A stretch of DNA of 64,000 bases from Anoplopoma fimbria (GCF_027596085.1 NC_072464.1:12280124-12344123); one strand, 5' to 3'; shown: positions 27,501 through 40,040, counted from the stretch's first letter. Notes: generated by a model from the letters alone, not told the origin. Translations and numbers: made by a program.

Positions 27501-30500
27501 CTGGCCGATTTTCAGCCCCTCAATGATTTCCCAGCTATCTGCCTCCTAAAGAGGAATAAAAAGAAAACATGGTGTCAGAACTAATTCACTCAATCCTCCA
27601 GAATAAGAAGAAAACAGGGGATACAAATCCTGTAATGAAAAGAAGAGATGCTTATGTCATGCCCAAAGTATGAAAACCACAGAAATACACTTGACGCTTC
27701 TTTATTCTTCTCACCCCCGTACCACACATTTAAAGAAATACGGCCCCATTCAAATTCCAGCTGCTTTCTCAGCATTTCCACTCCATTAGCTTTCTCCTGA
27801 CTGTGCTCTTCCAGCTGCGAGTAGGTCTGTAAATCAAAGTGACATCTCTGGAGTAGGAGGACAGCAAAGTCATGCGGGGACAGGTAAAAGATCACACATG
27901 ATCCATTCAGCGTCTTTCAAATGTTATTTTGTGCTTAAGTCTGCACATTTTTAACTGGCATCCTTCATTTTCTTGTACATGTCTATCTACATCTATGTTT
28001 GCAGGGCTGCCCTAACGAAATCAATTATTTGACTAATTAGTTGTTAGGGTTCTTGGTCAACCAAACATTTGATTTCTATGGTATTCATTTACTATAAACT
28101 TGTTTTTCATGTTTATGGATAACCCCAAAAATATTTTATGTTGAAAACTTACTAAACAATCCTTGTCCTTGTTGAGCAGAAACATTTTTTATGGCCCTGG
28201 TAAACAAAAAAAACATGTTTTCTTTGGTATTAATTTGCTAAGAATTAGTTTTGAATGGTCTTAATTAACCTAAATGGTAGCCAACAGGAACTCCCCCTGT
28301 TGAGCATTTATTATCAAAATGTAATAAATGATCTACAAAACACTAATGTAGTGGTAAGCAGACATCAGTGTTTATTAATGTATCAGTCAACAATTACTTC
28401 TCCTCCTGTGGGCACCAATAAGTGGAGGCAGACAATATAGTAAAACACAGTTGTTATAATATAGAATTTCATAGGAGAAGTTGTTAAACATATCTTTTTT
28501 GCTGTGTGCAACTACATTAAAGTAATACTACAACTGTTACCGGCTGAAGTGGGCAGGACTCAATTAGAAGAAGGTGATGTCACTTATGTGCACCAATCAG
28601 GATTTATCAACATTTGAATCAAAATCGGATGAAAGTTGAGAGATTGTTTGCGAAATAAAAGAAATAAATGCTGACCATCATTTTTAAAAATGTTTTTGGT
28701 TTATCAATCAAGATAAACCCTTATTCTCTCGGGGTGCAATGTGTCAGCTAGCTCTGTGATTCACAGCTTCACAGGAGGGAAGTTATTTTTTGCTGCTATT
28801 AGCGCATAGGAGACAGGCTTGTTGAGAAGCAGTTAATTTACTAAATGCCTCAGATATTCCCAGTATAATCAGTTTTGAATCTGGCACCAGTAGGATAGTA
28901 AAAAACTGCAGTTTAAAGTGGTTTCTTGACATTTGTCACAGAGAGGGGAAATATTGAGGAACCGTGAAAATAATGGAGCATCAAGAGTCCAAAAAAGTGA
29001 GAGTAACCAATTTCGATTCAAAACGCAGTTTATCGTCTGACTGCAATAAAGTCTGCCACTGCAGTAAAAAACATAATTTGGGGCAGTTACTCATCAGATT
29101 AAGTACAATACTAATAAAAAGGGAATGTATCTTTACGCAATTTTTGCAAAATAGGTCAGATTTTTCAATTCATACTTGAATCAGCCCTTATGGCGAAACC
29201 CACTACATGCACAAGCATCTTCTGAAAACCAAATATTTGCCTGTGCCTCTTCATTGCTTCGTGTGTTGCTGCATCCTCCAAGACAGCTCGTTGGGATTGC
29301 GTTACAACACCCGACCTTGGCTTGCAGGACATTTAACAAAAGGAGACAACAGCTTGTTTAATCTAATGACCGGCCGAACAGATCTGTTTGTTGATGAGGT
29401 CATGTTTCTCTGCCGACGGCTGCCCCTCCCTTCAGTGGCTCTGTTCAATTGAGGAAGTGGAGGAGCTCGACTTCATTAGCAAAATGTACATCACCATTCA
29501 AAGCAATCATGTCATAAAAGATAACGGTCTACTTATGATGCCCGAAGCAATAACGTCATTATCAGTTGAACAACTCAACTATATAATGTGAAATGATTAA
29601 TACATCCACACTTCTATATTCAGACCATGACAGCCTTAACATTACGAGCACACTACCTAAGAGGAAATAACAAGCAACAGTCTTAGAGACACGCTTTCAG
29701 ACAAACTTCCTGTGTGATGTCTGGTGCGTTACAAACAGTCTTTCAACTGGATCTGAATTGATAAATCAATACTGCACTAAATAAAGAATGGCTTTGTACT
29801 GCAAATATTGCAATCCAATGCACTTTCCTGCGAATGGTTTTAAGATCCGAAACCATTAACATTAAATCAACAAATTCCTCATGAGGAACAGTCCACTCAA
29901 CCTCTGGCTCCACGTAAATACCAAAGTATACGCCAACTATCGGCTTTATATGGAAATGACTGCTACAGTCGGAGGATTGGCTTTTGTTATTTGACCCTAA
30001 ATAAAGAACTGAGTTAAGCCAAAGTGATTTCCTGCACTCTGGTCACATTCATTCATCTTACTGCAGAATAATTTAAAGCTGAATGAGCCGGTCCCTCTTG
30101 GTAAGTTTACCCCTTTAATAAAGGATCTTGAAGCAGACTCAGTCAGAAGCTGTCTGCTTTTCTACGTCAATATTTTGAAAGGTTTGCTCCATGAGCTTGG
30201 TCGTTTGATGCTGGATAACTTTGAATTGATTTAGTTTTTTGCCTTTGTTTCTTTCTTGTCATATATGTTGAACTATATGGTAACAATAAATTACTTTTAT
30301 AATCCCAATCATCAACTAAATCAATCCTGTGTAAGTCTTCTTGTATCCACTACCTGAAGAGACACTGTAGCACAGCAGACCTTTTAATGCTGCAATGACT
30401 CAAACTATACAGTTAAGGTCTCCCTGAGCAGGAGAAAGGACAAACACTCCTTGGGGACACCTTTAGCCAAATCAGCACTATAAATATCAGTACAACAGCC

Positions 30501-33500
30501 CACTTCTGAAGACAAGTTTCTCTCACACATCTGCCCCTAACACAGACACTGATTACGTGTAAAGGAACTTTCTCCCTACTGACTGCAGACTGCTAAATTA
30601 ATGTAGGACTAACTTTTCTTAAGTGCTGCACTGCATAAACACAGCACAAATAAATTTAAATCAAATGATTTTCCAATTGTTTCAGTTCACTTCAGTTTAC
30701 TTCCTACTTTATCGTAACCGCAGTGCAATAAAACCTAATGATGTAATAACAAATGTGATCAAAGTAACAAAACAGATGAATCTGTTTAATCTTTCATGGG
30801 CGTTCTAAATCTAAGGGCTTTTGCAGGTGGCAGGTAGCAGGTCTAAAGCTACCAAAGGCAAAACAGCTGAAACTGCAAGACAAGTGAAGTATCTCAAGAT
30901 AACAGCTTCATGTTCTTATAGTGTTGTCTCAGGAATACAACTGGTCGTTTTCTTGAGGTAATAGAATAAATATCTTACTTTGACAGGAAAACAAAAAGGC
31001 TGTTTTAGTTGTTAATTATTCCAAAATCTTTTTAAGGTCAGTATCCTGTTACAAGTAGAGCTGCATCAAATAGACGATTAATCAATTTGTCTATCCACCG
31101 TTCATGGCTTCCGTAACTGGCAGAGACCCACCAATCTACAGTTTTTAGTAACATGAGATGGGCATCTAAAGTATACCACCTTTAAAGAGCTCTTGATGAC
31201 TTTTCAATGGCTCTTTAAACAGCATCCATGAGCAACTGACAATTATTTATTTTACCAAACTATTTTCTTTTGTTTTATAAAGACGACTCAACTATCTGCT
31301 GAATTTACAGAATAGTATATAGGTGTTTGTTTAACTCTAGATACCCTTCAGGTAAATACTGATCTTGGGAAGACTTCCTTCCACTACTTTGCACCTTGAA
31401 GTGAAATTAATTACAGAAGAATTTAAAAAGTCTCATCCCACTGGCAAAGATTTAAACTTTAAAAATGTCTTTATAATTGCTTAATACTTTAGATGACCTT
31501 CATTAAAGATTTCACTGTATTTGTGTATGTTTTAAGTTAAAAGCTATATTACAACTTATCACTATATACCTGTGTGTTCTCTACAAAATATTTAATACTA
31601 AATAATTCAAGTTGCAGATCAATGTGGTGGTCTCTAGTTGTACCTGTGTAAGAATGTACTGTACTCCTTGTTCGAATAAATGTAAAATGTTCCCACCTCA
31701 TCTTCCACAATCCCCACTCAACAATGATATATCAGCAACTAATAACCACAAAGGAATTGTTGTGAGGATGGATTTCTGTCTGGCTCGGCAGTAAAGCTCA
31801 GAGTAGGAGTGTGGGCTGCCCAAAGGTTGAGAAGGTTTTACACTGAGAGACTCTCATTCTCTGTTTAAACGCCACAGATTCAGTTACACACCTACAGTCC
31901 ACATGTGTGATCTGCTGACTTGTAGGAGAGATACTGAGGCTGATTCAATGTTAACATGTTTGGAAACTGAGGAAGAGGAGGGGAACTCTGGATGTGTTGA
32001 GTGATTTAATGAAACATGAAAGATCATCTTGACCTTGGAAACAGTAGCTTTCTGCCCTGGGGTTGAATATGTTTATATAAGGGAACAACCTTAAAACCGG
32101 CAAGAAAGGGGTACAAAAACAGGGCATTTACAAACCAGCAATAGTAAAGTTATGCCAAATGATTAAACTGTATATTTATGTATTTTCTTTAATCACACTC
32201 AAAGTAAAAAACTCTTTTTTTTTCTGAAAATAGATTATTTAAAATATTAATTTAGCCAGCCTTATGATGAGAAGGGGCCTGACTTTGTCTTATTTTCCGT
32301 CGAAATTTGGACCAATAGTTGTAGAAAATGATACTGTCACTTCGGTATCAATCTGACTCTTTATTCATGGCATGACTTCTATACCCGACAATAAGCCCTA
32401 CTATCTTCATATTAAGCAATATAGAACGGGGTCCTAGAACAAGGCCTAGACTAAAACCACCCGTGTGTTTTTTTCTTTAAACATTAAATATTCCAGTCAA
32501 ATCTGTTTTCTATCCACTCCTCAGTTTTTGAATTTGTCTGCTATGTGCTGGGGGAAATGATATTATCATTATTACATGTCCTGCATGGATCCTGGACTAC
32601 CTCACCAACCGTCCACAGTATGTGAGGATAAGGGAGTGTGAGTCAGATCCGGTGTCCTGCAGCACGGGGGCCCCACAAGGAACCGTTCTGGCTCCATTCC
32701 TCTTCTCCATATACACTTCGGACTTCACATATAACTCTGCTACCTGCCACCTGCAAAAGTTCTCTCACGACTCTGCAGTCGTCGGCCTCATCTCCGCCGG
32801 CGATGAGAGGGAATACAGAGAACTGAACCAGGACTTCATGGGATGGTGCCGGCAAAACCGCCTCCAGATCAACTCTGGTAAAACCAAAGAGCTGGTGGTG
32901 GACTTCCGCGGGGTAAACACTGTCCTCCGGAACCAGTGAACATCCAGGGACAGGACATTGAGATTGTGAAATCTTATAAGTACCTGGGTGTTCACTTGAA
33001 CAATAAACTGGACTGGACTAATCATTCAAAGGCACTTTACAAAAAGGGTCAGAGCAGACTGTATCTGCTGAGGAGACTGAGGTCCTTTGGAGTGCAGGGA
33101 GCACTCCTGAGGACCTTTTTCGACTCTGTGGTGGCATCAGCCATTTTTTATGCAGTGGTCTGCTGGAGCAGCAGCATCTCGACAGCTGACAGGAAGAGAC
33201 TGAACAAGCTTGTCAGGAAGGCCAGCAGTGTGCTGGGGTGTCCACTGGATACGGTGGAGGTGGTGGGAGACAGGAGGATGATGGCCAAGCTATCATCCCT
33301 GATGAACAACACCTCCCACCCCATGCAGGACACCCTGGCAGCTCTGTACAGCTCCTTCAGCCACCGGCTGCTTCACCCCCGGTGTGTGAAGGAGAGGTAC
33401 CGCAGGTCCTTCCTTCCTGCTGCTGTCAGGTTGCACAACCAACTCTGCTCCCAGCAGACCACATGACACTAAAAACCTGTGCAATACAAATACACCGTGC

Positions 33501-36500
33501 AATTATAGTTATAATAGTTATTCTGTCTGTACATATAATATTTCAATTATTGTGGATTTTACTGTTTGTTATTGCTTATTTATAATAGTTGTTTTTATTG
33601 CACTTTATTTTTTATCTTGTCTTTCTTTTCCTATGTCTCTTGTGTGCACTTTACCCTATGCTGCTGTAATCCTGCAAATTTCCCCGCTGTGGGACTAATA
33701 AAGGATTATTTTATGTTATCTTATCTCTCTCTTATCTTATGTCAAACCAACATATTAGACACTATGATAACCTGGCTTAAGAATAAGGAAATACTTTTGT
33801 ACAGGAGAGGAAAGAGACTGATTAATGCTGCTGTTAGTGTAAGTGCTCCATCATTCTTTGATCTACACTAACATTGCTTTTGTTGTGGTCATTAACATAA
33901 AAACAGCCATTATCTGACAGTAGAGCAACTGATATTCATTGATTTTGCCACTCTAAAAAATGAAAGGGACCTTTTTTTAAATATTAGCAGCAAACACAGC
34001 GTGTGACTGCTTCTAGTCCTCCCACTATCTCCAAGGCGAAAACATGTTATCTAACCAGGAAATGACAAGCAGTAAGAGAAAAAATTATAAGCTGCAGCGA
34101 CATCCTGATTCAATGTGTAATGTCTAATACACGAACTGTAAGTGTGTGTTAGAGTCTGTGCTTTCTGCATGTGGTGCCTCTAATTGCTCTCATGAGGGTA
34201 TCCAGGGTGAACAGTAGTCGTCAGCAGAGGGGAGAGTGACATATATTGATTATAAAATGGGGTCCTGATCTCATTTAAGGCTTTCCCCCAACAAAATGGA
34301 CAGCCAAGCAAGCTCAGGTCTTTTCTCAGCGTCTAATGTGCTTCCTCAGGATGTCCCTGGCGAAGATGCATTTTACTGCATAGTCTCTTCAGCACCGGTC
34401 CACTATACAATATACAGAACACACTAAGCAGACAGTGATGCAGGATAACTCTGTGATATAAGGTTAAAACACAAAGGATGTGCAGGTATAACTTTACATA
34501 GTGCCAGTTAAGTTCAGAGACACTATAATATGCTGGAGACATCCTCGCAAATCAGTAAGTTATATTCACAGTTACTTGTAAAATTATGAAAGGTTATTCT
34601 TGATCTTGGGGATAGTTCAGTCCAACCATAAGGTCCATTTAGTAGTTGTCACAGTACTAGTTCAGTTGTTGTTACATGATTGAAAGCTTGAGAATAGCTA
34701 ATAAATGGACCCATTTCTAGTTTCAAAGGTCAAGAAGGAATGTTTTAAGCCATTGTGTACGTGAAAAAATTGATGTTTTAGATATGAAAACATTGAAAAC
34801 TCCATCTGCTGAGGAAGGCAGTGTGATCCAACAGAAAGCTCCAGAACAGCCATTAAAAAAACCTTTTGTTGAGTTTGTTTTGTCGGCGATAAAAACCCTG
34901 AAGAAGCTGAATCACAGAGGATTTGTAACTCTAACTGTGTTTGAACCATGCGCCTGCCTCTGTAGTTGATAGATCAAGTGACTGGATTGCCCACAGGTAC
35001 ATCGCTGCATCACTTAGCCAGCACTGCTAGATCACAACACAGAACAGCTGCAACAATCAAGAACTAATTTTAAATTCATGATATGCTGCTGATCCTTTCA
35101 ATACGACCGCTGACTATCTTGAGGTCTTGATCAAGCTGGTCAGCAAAAATTCAATGGAATCTACTTGACAGAGACTTTTGTTACTATCTTAGCGGCTGCC
35201 TCTTTGGATAGAACCTAATTTCATTAAACACATTATAAGAGATGAATGGGAGAAGAGCTGCTGATAGATAACCTTGCTCTCAGATTTAGCTGGCTTTTTA
35301 CATAACGGGGCTGCTGGGAAAATGAAATGCTGAGACCTTTCACCCATGAAGGCCTTGTTATCAAAGGCAAGTAGTGATATTAAAGAGAGGAACAATGAAC
35401 AGAAGGGTTAATGCCTGCCTCGTCAAGCAGCAGGCCTTCGACTGTGTGCTTCACACAGGTCCCATTTCTCAAACCAACTGCCTTTCCTCCTCAGAAAGCC
35501 ATCCCCCGCGGCGCGGACTAAGCTTGGCTGCCGCACAGCATAACAGAGCGTGCCACATGTTCAGTAGAGCACCAAGCGTCCGCCTGTCGCTCATGAAATA
35601 TTCATCATCTTGTGCCGACGGAAAAGCTGTGATGTCAGAGATTCCAGTTGCGGTGTCCAGTTTCCGCATGGCCACAGTGACACAGCAGCTCAGTGAGGTA
35701 AGGAGGGCCGGGGGCTGCAGCCGGCTTACTGCCGGGGTTAAGTTTAAGCACTTTGTCCTGTGAACTGTGAAATAAGAGTGTACCGCATTGTTTACCATGC
35801 CTTTGTAAGGTTTTTACTTACTAACCAGGGGTTTAAGGCTGCTCTGACTAGGCTTATTCATCTTATCAGCTGATAAGGTTTTGAATGGTTGAAAGCCTAT
35901 GAGTCTTTTCCCTAATGGACTATTCAGAGGGAACAAACTATAAGTCATCAGTCAGTATCATAGGACATTGATCTGTATGGCTGAATTTCTCTGCAAAGGG
36001 AAAATAGAGAACAGCAGAGAAACAATTTAAACCATGAATAAGTAGAATTGACCTGAATTTCCTCCAGATCAGTTGTTGTTTGGTGTTCAGTTTGAGGGGT
36101 GTCACAACCTGTGATTAATTGCCAAAACGATCAATAATCTGGCTGTTGGACGACAGGATGGATCCCTGTCAAGCTATTTTGGAGTACTATTGCTGCGGCT
36201 ACTGTAGCCTTGACTGAGGCTGTGTTGTGATGGAAATAAAACTAAACTTCACTACAGACTAAGACATTTACTGCATCTTCTCAGCCATCTGTTGGTATTG
36301 TCCATTTTCTTCATGCTTCGATTCAACAGTATAATTGCATTAAGTAATGCTGCATTTCTGTTTCTGTCCATTATTTTGAGTAAGAATTCATTTTGTTTGG
36401 AATAGTCAATAGACAAAACCGTGTTTATGTTGTGTGTGAGCAACCAAGTTGTGACTGCTGAATTGATCTGTACAGTCTGAGGTGATACAGTACGTTTTGG

Positions 36501-37008
36501 CAGCGCAGAAAGGCGCAGGATTATTAAAAACATAAAGTGTCTGTCCAGCTTTAGTCGACAAAGTAAGTCAAGGACAACCAAAGAATACATTAACCGCACA
36601 CATAAAATATCTGCAAAGAAAAATTGTAGCAGCTAATTTTTTTTAAATGACTAAGTCATCACATAATGGTTTTGACTATTTTTGCCCTGCACACTTAAAC
36701 CAATGAATTAATAAATTCACGCTTTACTATTTCCTGGCAGTTCCCTTCTAATTGCCTAAACTCTCATGAGTCTCACAAGAGGACAGCACTGAAAGAAGAC
36801 TGCAGCAACCAAAAATAATATTCACTCCTCCCTATATTACCACTGCTCAAGTTACATTCATTCAGAGTGCTTCTATTTCTAGACACTAAACATAGATTCC
36901 AATTACCTGCCGACTCTCGCGCTGGGAAGAGGAAGAGGAGGAGACGCTCTTGTGAACTGGCGTGGAGGTCTTGTTTACCGGCGGAGAGCTCCTGTCCTCA
37001 GAGCTCAT
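12521..37008 (-). CDS. osbpl6: Oxysterol-binding protein-related protein 6 (ORP6)
   Basis: Lipid-transfer protein at ER-plasma membrane contacts. Coding exons in transcript order: 37008-36907, 27545-27423, 26987-26934, 25856-25743, 25644-25471, 23178-23043, 22896-22793, 21413-21245, 20239-20109, 18532-18425, 18010-17879, 17072-16985, 15869-15616, 15239-15102, 14126-14063, 13901-13823, 13738-13594, 13516-13372, 13222-13096, 12869-12747 and 12632-12521. All borders are AG/GT and every phase joins, giving 873 aa. Domains: Ser-rich N-terminus; PH domain about 50-150 ([20 protein letters not shown] to [16 protein letters not shown]); a coiled region; a perfect FFAT core EFFDAQE (about 427-433), which binds VAP proteins in the ER; and the sterol-binding domain from [18 protein letters not shown], with the ORP fingerprint [14 protein letters not shown] at 12523-12521 follows [12 protein letters not shown]3 is the close paralogue; synteny with prkra and pde11a supports ORP6. 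Start codon 37008-37006. A human exon after residue 34 was not found (see findings). Confidence 0.95.
14330..15030. repeat. Degenerate AT-rich minisatellite in an osbpl6 intron
   Basis: About 700 bases of loose tandem copies (roughly 30-40 bases each) of words such as agtatagtatgtcataaaaa and atgtcaaaaaagtaatag. It fills most of the intron between the exon carrying the SHHPP signature and the preceding exon. Copies are diverged, so unit length is approximate. Confidence 0.75.
16100..16320 (-). repeat. Dispersed teleost repeat, reverse copy
   Basis: Contains gtttatggacc-like text, caaacaattaatcagttaat and aaaacaagacatttgaagac. This reads as the reverse of a family also seen at 25205-25465 and 26205-26520, whose forward text includes ggttttggactgttggt. 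The family is widespread in percomorph genomes; no name assigned. Confidence 0.5.
16330..16560. repeat. Possible second dispersed repeat next to the first
   Basis: The text ccttaaaagtgatcaataag followed by gtgtaaggaggctcaaataa and gtgatgtggtcgtgcctctt resembles a common fish interspersed repeat. Recognised by phrase only; borders are guesses. Confidence 0.3.
16845..16870. repeat. (TG)n microsatellite
   Basis: Short TG run with one interruption (tgtgtctgtgtg...), in an osbpl6 intron about 115 bases from an exon. Confidence 0.9.
18533..20108. other. osbpl6 intron
   Basis: Intron between the exons ending SLRKSLSQ and beginning ALSQNAEL. Nothing recognisable beyond simple AT-rich sequence and an A-rich run near 18690-18710. 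Confidence 0.6.
20939..21065 (+). repeat. Possible transposon relic
   Basis: A (TTTA)n run followed by tttgacagggacggtgcaca resembles a dispersed fish repeat with the phrase gacagggacagtgcac. It lies in an osbpl6 intron. Tentative. Confidence 0.3.
22662..22697. repeat. Perfect 17-bp hairpin with 2-nt loop
   Basis: Arms 22662-22678 (caaaaaggtgttctgtg) and 22681-22697 are exact reverse complements around AG. It sits in an osbpl6 intron about 95 bases past the donor of the 22896-22793 exon (in the transcript direction). Confidence 0.9.
23179..25204. other. osbpl6 intron
   Basis: Two-kilobase intron interior. No exon with splice borders and no recognisable element seen; a short direct repeat of gactctaggattaga/gactctaggattaag lies at about 24361-24395. 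Confidence 0.6.
25205..25465 (+). repeat. Dispersed teleost repeat abutting an osbpl6 exon
   Basis: The text gctgatctctgtgaagaaaa, then ctgatgattaatcatttta and tgtctggttccagcttctac, matches a common percomorph repeat family. It stops only a few bases before the splice donor of the 25644-25471 exon (donor GT at 25469-25470), so this old insertion nearly touches the splice site. Confidence 0.5.
26205..26520 (+). repeat. Dispersed teleost repeat
   Basis: Begins with cagagctgaaacagttaact and runs through ttttaccagcaacaattttg to gggttttggactgttggttg and ggacaaaaaatgtcaagatt. Same family as the copy at 25205-25465, more complete at its 3' side. Confidence 0.5.
27546..32574. other. Large osbpl6 intron, 3' side of the LINE
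   Basis: Intron sequence between the second coding exon and the LINE fragment at 32575. A coiled-coil-like open frame lies at about 27735-27847 (see findings). Around 28000-28130 there is AT-rich text with caattatttgactaattagt that may be another decayed repeat. No exon assigned. Confidence 0.5.
32575..33745 (+). mobile_element. 5'-truncated L2/CR1-type LINE, C-terminal reverse transcriptase and 3' tail
   Basis: Non-LTR retrotransposon fragment in antisense to osbpl6, inside its large intron. One frame (to TGA at 32937-32939) gives [20 protein letters not shown] and [11 protein letters not shown], which are reverse-transcriptase text. A second frame (32936-33466) continues with [38 protein letters not shown] and [13 protein letters not shown]. 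The break near 32935 is a frameshift, so the copy is dead. The non-coding tail has the usual fish L2 ending cctgcaaatttccccgctgt and gggactaataaaggattat, then a TTATCT-type microsatellite. Everything 5' of the late RT domain is missing. Confidence 0.9.
33746..35465. other. osbpl6 intron, 5' side of the LINE
   Basis: No exon, RNA gene or clear repeat recognised in this stretch of intron. Confidence 0.5.
35465..35765. other. GC-rich island with open frames on both strands inside the osbpl6 intron
   Basis: Unlike its AT-rich surroundings, this stretch is GC-rich with CpGs (ccccgcggcgcggactaagc) and is open on both strands: plus to a TGA at 35761-35763, minus across 35469-35798. On the minus strand an ATG in good context at about 35670 starts [12 protein letters not shown]. 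It could be an alternative osbpl6 promoter/first exon or a conserved enhancer. Protein not recognised. Confidence 0.3.
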
Positions 37009-37152
37009 GGTGCGGCCGTGGAGGCCTCGCTGGTAGTGTTGTAGGTGAGACATGGTGGGCACCAGTTGGCTCTGTGTACCTCCCTCAACACTGAGCCCCG
37101 CAGATCAGGAGCATCCTCTGACAGTTTCTCACACTCACTGCTGTCTGTTCAT
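37009..37152 (-). other. osbpl6: 5'UTR part of the first coding osbpl6 exon
   Basis: A splice acceptor tttttcag on the minus strand ends at 37153, making 37152-36907 one exon with the start codon at 37008-37006. An upstream ATG at the exon start (37152-37150) opens only a five-codon frame. Confidence 0.55.
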
Positions 37153-38924
37153 CTGAAAAACAAAAGGTCAGGAAGTTGCATTACCATATCTACTTTACCT
37201 TCCTCATTCTCTCCCCACACTGTCATTCATCAAACGACTCCTAGTCTAGTTTACTCCTTGAAGAAATGAGTGTCTGGGCCTAAGCTTTCAGTATTATCCT
37301 CCACGAATTTCAATATGTTAATCCAACTCATGGATGCTCAGTCGAGATGCTGTGAGCTATTCTTTGAAGCATGGGTTTTTAAGATTCTCCTCATTATATG
37401 TGCATTACTGGGAAAGCCTTTCATTTTGGTTGCTGTGAGATTGGTGAAGGAAATCCTCCCATTTGAGAAGCTAATACCTGAGATATTTTATCATTTTCGA
37501 TCGACAAATCGAGTAATGGGCCGATCTTTTCAGCTCTAACATTGACTTGAGGTTCTAACTCTGCACCGACCAATTATCTCAGTTAAACATCAAACAGTGC
37601 ATCTTCATAGAGCTGCAACCATCTAGGCAATTTATTTCTGGCGTCATTGGGCAAAAATTCTATAATAACATTTTCAGCATGTGACGCATCCATGAGGTCT
37701 AGGTAAGTAGAAGGTTTAAGTATTTGCAACATTTTCTCTCCATCTCTGAAATGCTACACCGATTTTGTACCTCGCTAGAGCCTTGAATCCCAGTATGTCA
37801 TCTCAAATGGTTTTACTGGCCAACAAGTTTGCAAAGAGAATAACATTCACTATCAAGATGAAGTTTGAAATGCAGGACTAGTGCTCATTCAATTTTTGCC
37901 CAATGACAGCAAAAATAACCACCTACCCTAGCTTTAAGTCTTTTATTTTGGATACAAAAATACCAAAGGTATGTCATTCCAGCTTCTAAAAAAGCAGAAT
38001 TGGCATATTGTCTTTGCCTTAAATTATATTAAATTGAATATTTTTTTTATTTTATTATTGCTTGGAAAACTCAGACACCTGAGATGTTACCTTGGGCTCT
38101 AGAATTTTTTTCAGTGGTATTTTTCACAATGTTCTGTTGTTTTACAGACCAAAATAAGACTAAAGAAAATAATCTCCAGATAAATTGATAATGATAATAA
38201 TCGTTGCTCCCGTTGCTCAAGGCTCCCAGAATAACAACGCCCAGTGGATAAAATGTTTTAACCTTAGTCATTATATATGTAGTATATTTTGTGTATTAGT
38301 TACAGTAGTTACAAATTCTGGTTAACCTTATGTATAGCTAAAGATAGCAAGGGGGAGTGCTAGTTTTCGTCATTAGTCATGGCACTTTGTTGTTCCATGC
38401 TGAGAACCACAATGCTGCCTGCAGCGGTGCTGTGTAATTGTTTAAGCTCTCAGGAGGTCTCAGCACTGACAAAACATACATCGATTGCAAGCTAGTGGAA
38501 AACAAACAGATAAACAAACCCTCTTTAATTTAGTTTTTATTTAAAACTGGGACACATGGTGAGACACCAAGGATGTTATTGGACCTTTACGAGGACAATT
38601 AGCACAATATTTCATAAAAAACCTCAATGTTGATAATGTGACATTTGGGGATAACATTCAGAGGATGTTGTGTTTATACACAAGAACATGTTAAAAACAG
38701 ATATAAGTTCTTTGGATATGATAAACAAAAAGTAAGATTCATTGTGTTTATTTTCAACAGCAGCTCAACAATAAATCATGTATTGAGAAAAGCATTGTTG
38801 CATTGGTGTGGTTAAAGTGCTGCACTTGATGGCAGGACAAGCTAAATTGTCAGCCTGTGTGTAACTACTCTATACTACAAATAGTATTATAACTATCAAA
38901 TAGTTGGAACAACAAAAAGTGATT

Positions 38925-39085
38925 CAATATACTGTTCAAATAATTGATTACATTGATTTGGGTTTTGGACTATTTGTCAGACAATATAATGAAATTGAAT
39001 AACATTACATTAGGTCTGAGGGAATTATGATGGACATTTTACATTGATTACCATTAAGATAATAATTGTTCATTGTAGCCCTGGC
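38925..39085. repeat. Dispersed teleost repeat
   Basis: The phrase tttgggttttggactatttg followed by gtcagacaatataatg, ending tcattgtagccctggc. Relative of the family at 26205-26520. Confidence 0.4.
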
Positions 39086-39804
39086 TATGTCTCATATCAT
39101 GACATAAATCTATATGACATATATTATATAATTATTTTTTATTATAACATTATCATTATTATGTTAACTAGATGAAGCCAAAGACATATTCTTAAGGACT
39201 GATAAAACAAATCTGTGAGGCTGTGCAGGATTGTCAAAAGGCAGTGACAAATATGTTTGTGTTCACACCGGCATTGAATACAACTCTGGAGCATCCTGTG
39301 GTGTTAACTGCAACATTTGTCTGTTAGGCTTTCCCATGTGTTAGGGAAACTCCCCGAGTCCACTGCACAGCTCTGCATACTCGGGCAGTATCCACTCTCA
39401 CATGCAACCGTGCACTATACTCACACACTATGATCTATTATTCAGATCCTTAAGAAACGTCATCATCCCTGCCCTGTCTTAAACCAACTAGGATCTAAGC
39501 TACTGTAAGACATGGCTCTAAGTCCATACAGATAGAGTATTCCACTTAGCCTATTTAATAGATCCCCTCTCCTTGACCTAATAAGGAAGCAGAGGGGAGA
39601 AGTACTTTAAGTGCACACTTTACTGCTATTTTAATACATTGTTCAAATTGGTTTGAAAGCTTGAATTTGGAGTCCTTTAGGTGAAATTAAAAACAAAGCA
39701 GCATGTGAAGCAACAGTGTTATAGCTTCACCACTGTCAACACACATTACATGTTGTAACACTGTACATGCATTAAAACAGAATTAAAACACTTCCACTGT
39801 TGAG

Positions 39805-40040
39805 TGTAGAGCTGCAACTAAGAATGATTTTTGTTATCGATTGATCTGCCGTTTACTTTTTCGATGAATCAATTAATAATTTCCTCTAAAAAACGCTGGT
39901 AAACATAAAGAAAAGGCCAGAATATAATCTTAGAGCCCAAAAGGTGACTTCACCAAGTGTGTTGATTTGCCAAAACTGTCTAAAACCCAATTATAATTTT
40001 GCATGAAAAATGACTTAAACAGTTTGTCTATTATCAAAAT
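39805..40040 (+). repeat. Dispersed teleost repeat
   Basis: Starts gtagagctgcaactaagaat and continues with gttatcgattgatctgccgt and tcgatgaatcaattaataat. This is the typical opening of the percomorph family whose text begins gctgcaactaacgattattt. Confidence 0.55.

Noticed and set aside
32622..33466. Possible functional reverse-transcriptase gene
   Set aside because: Frameshift near 32935, missing 5' part, and LINE-type 3' tail show it is a dead truncated element.
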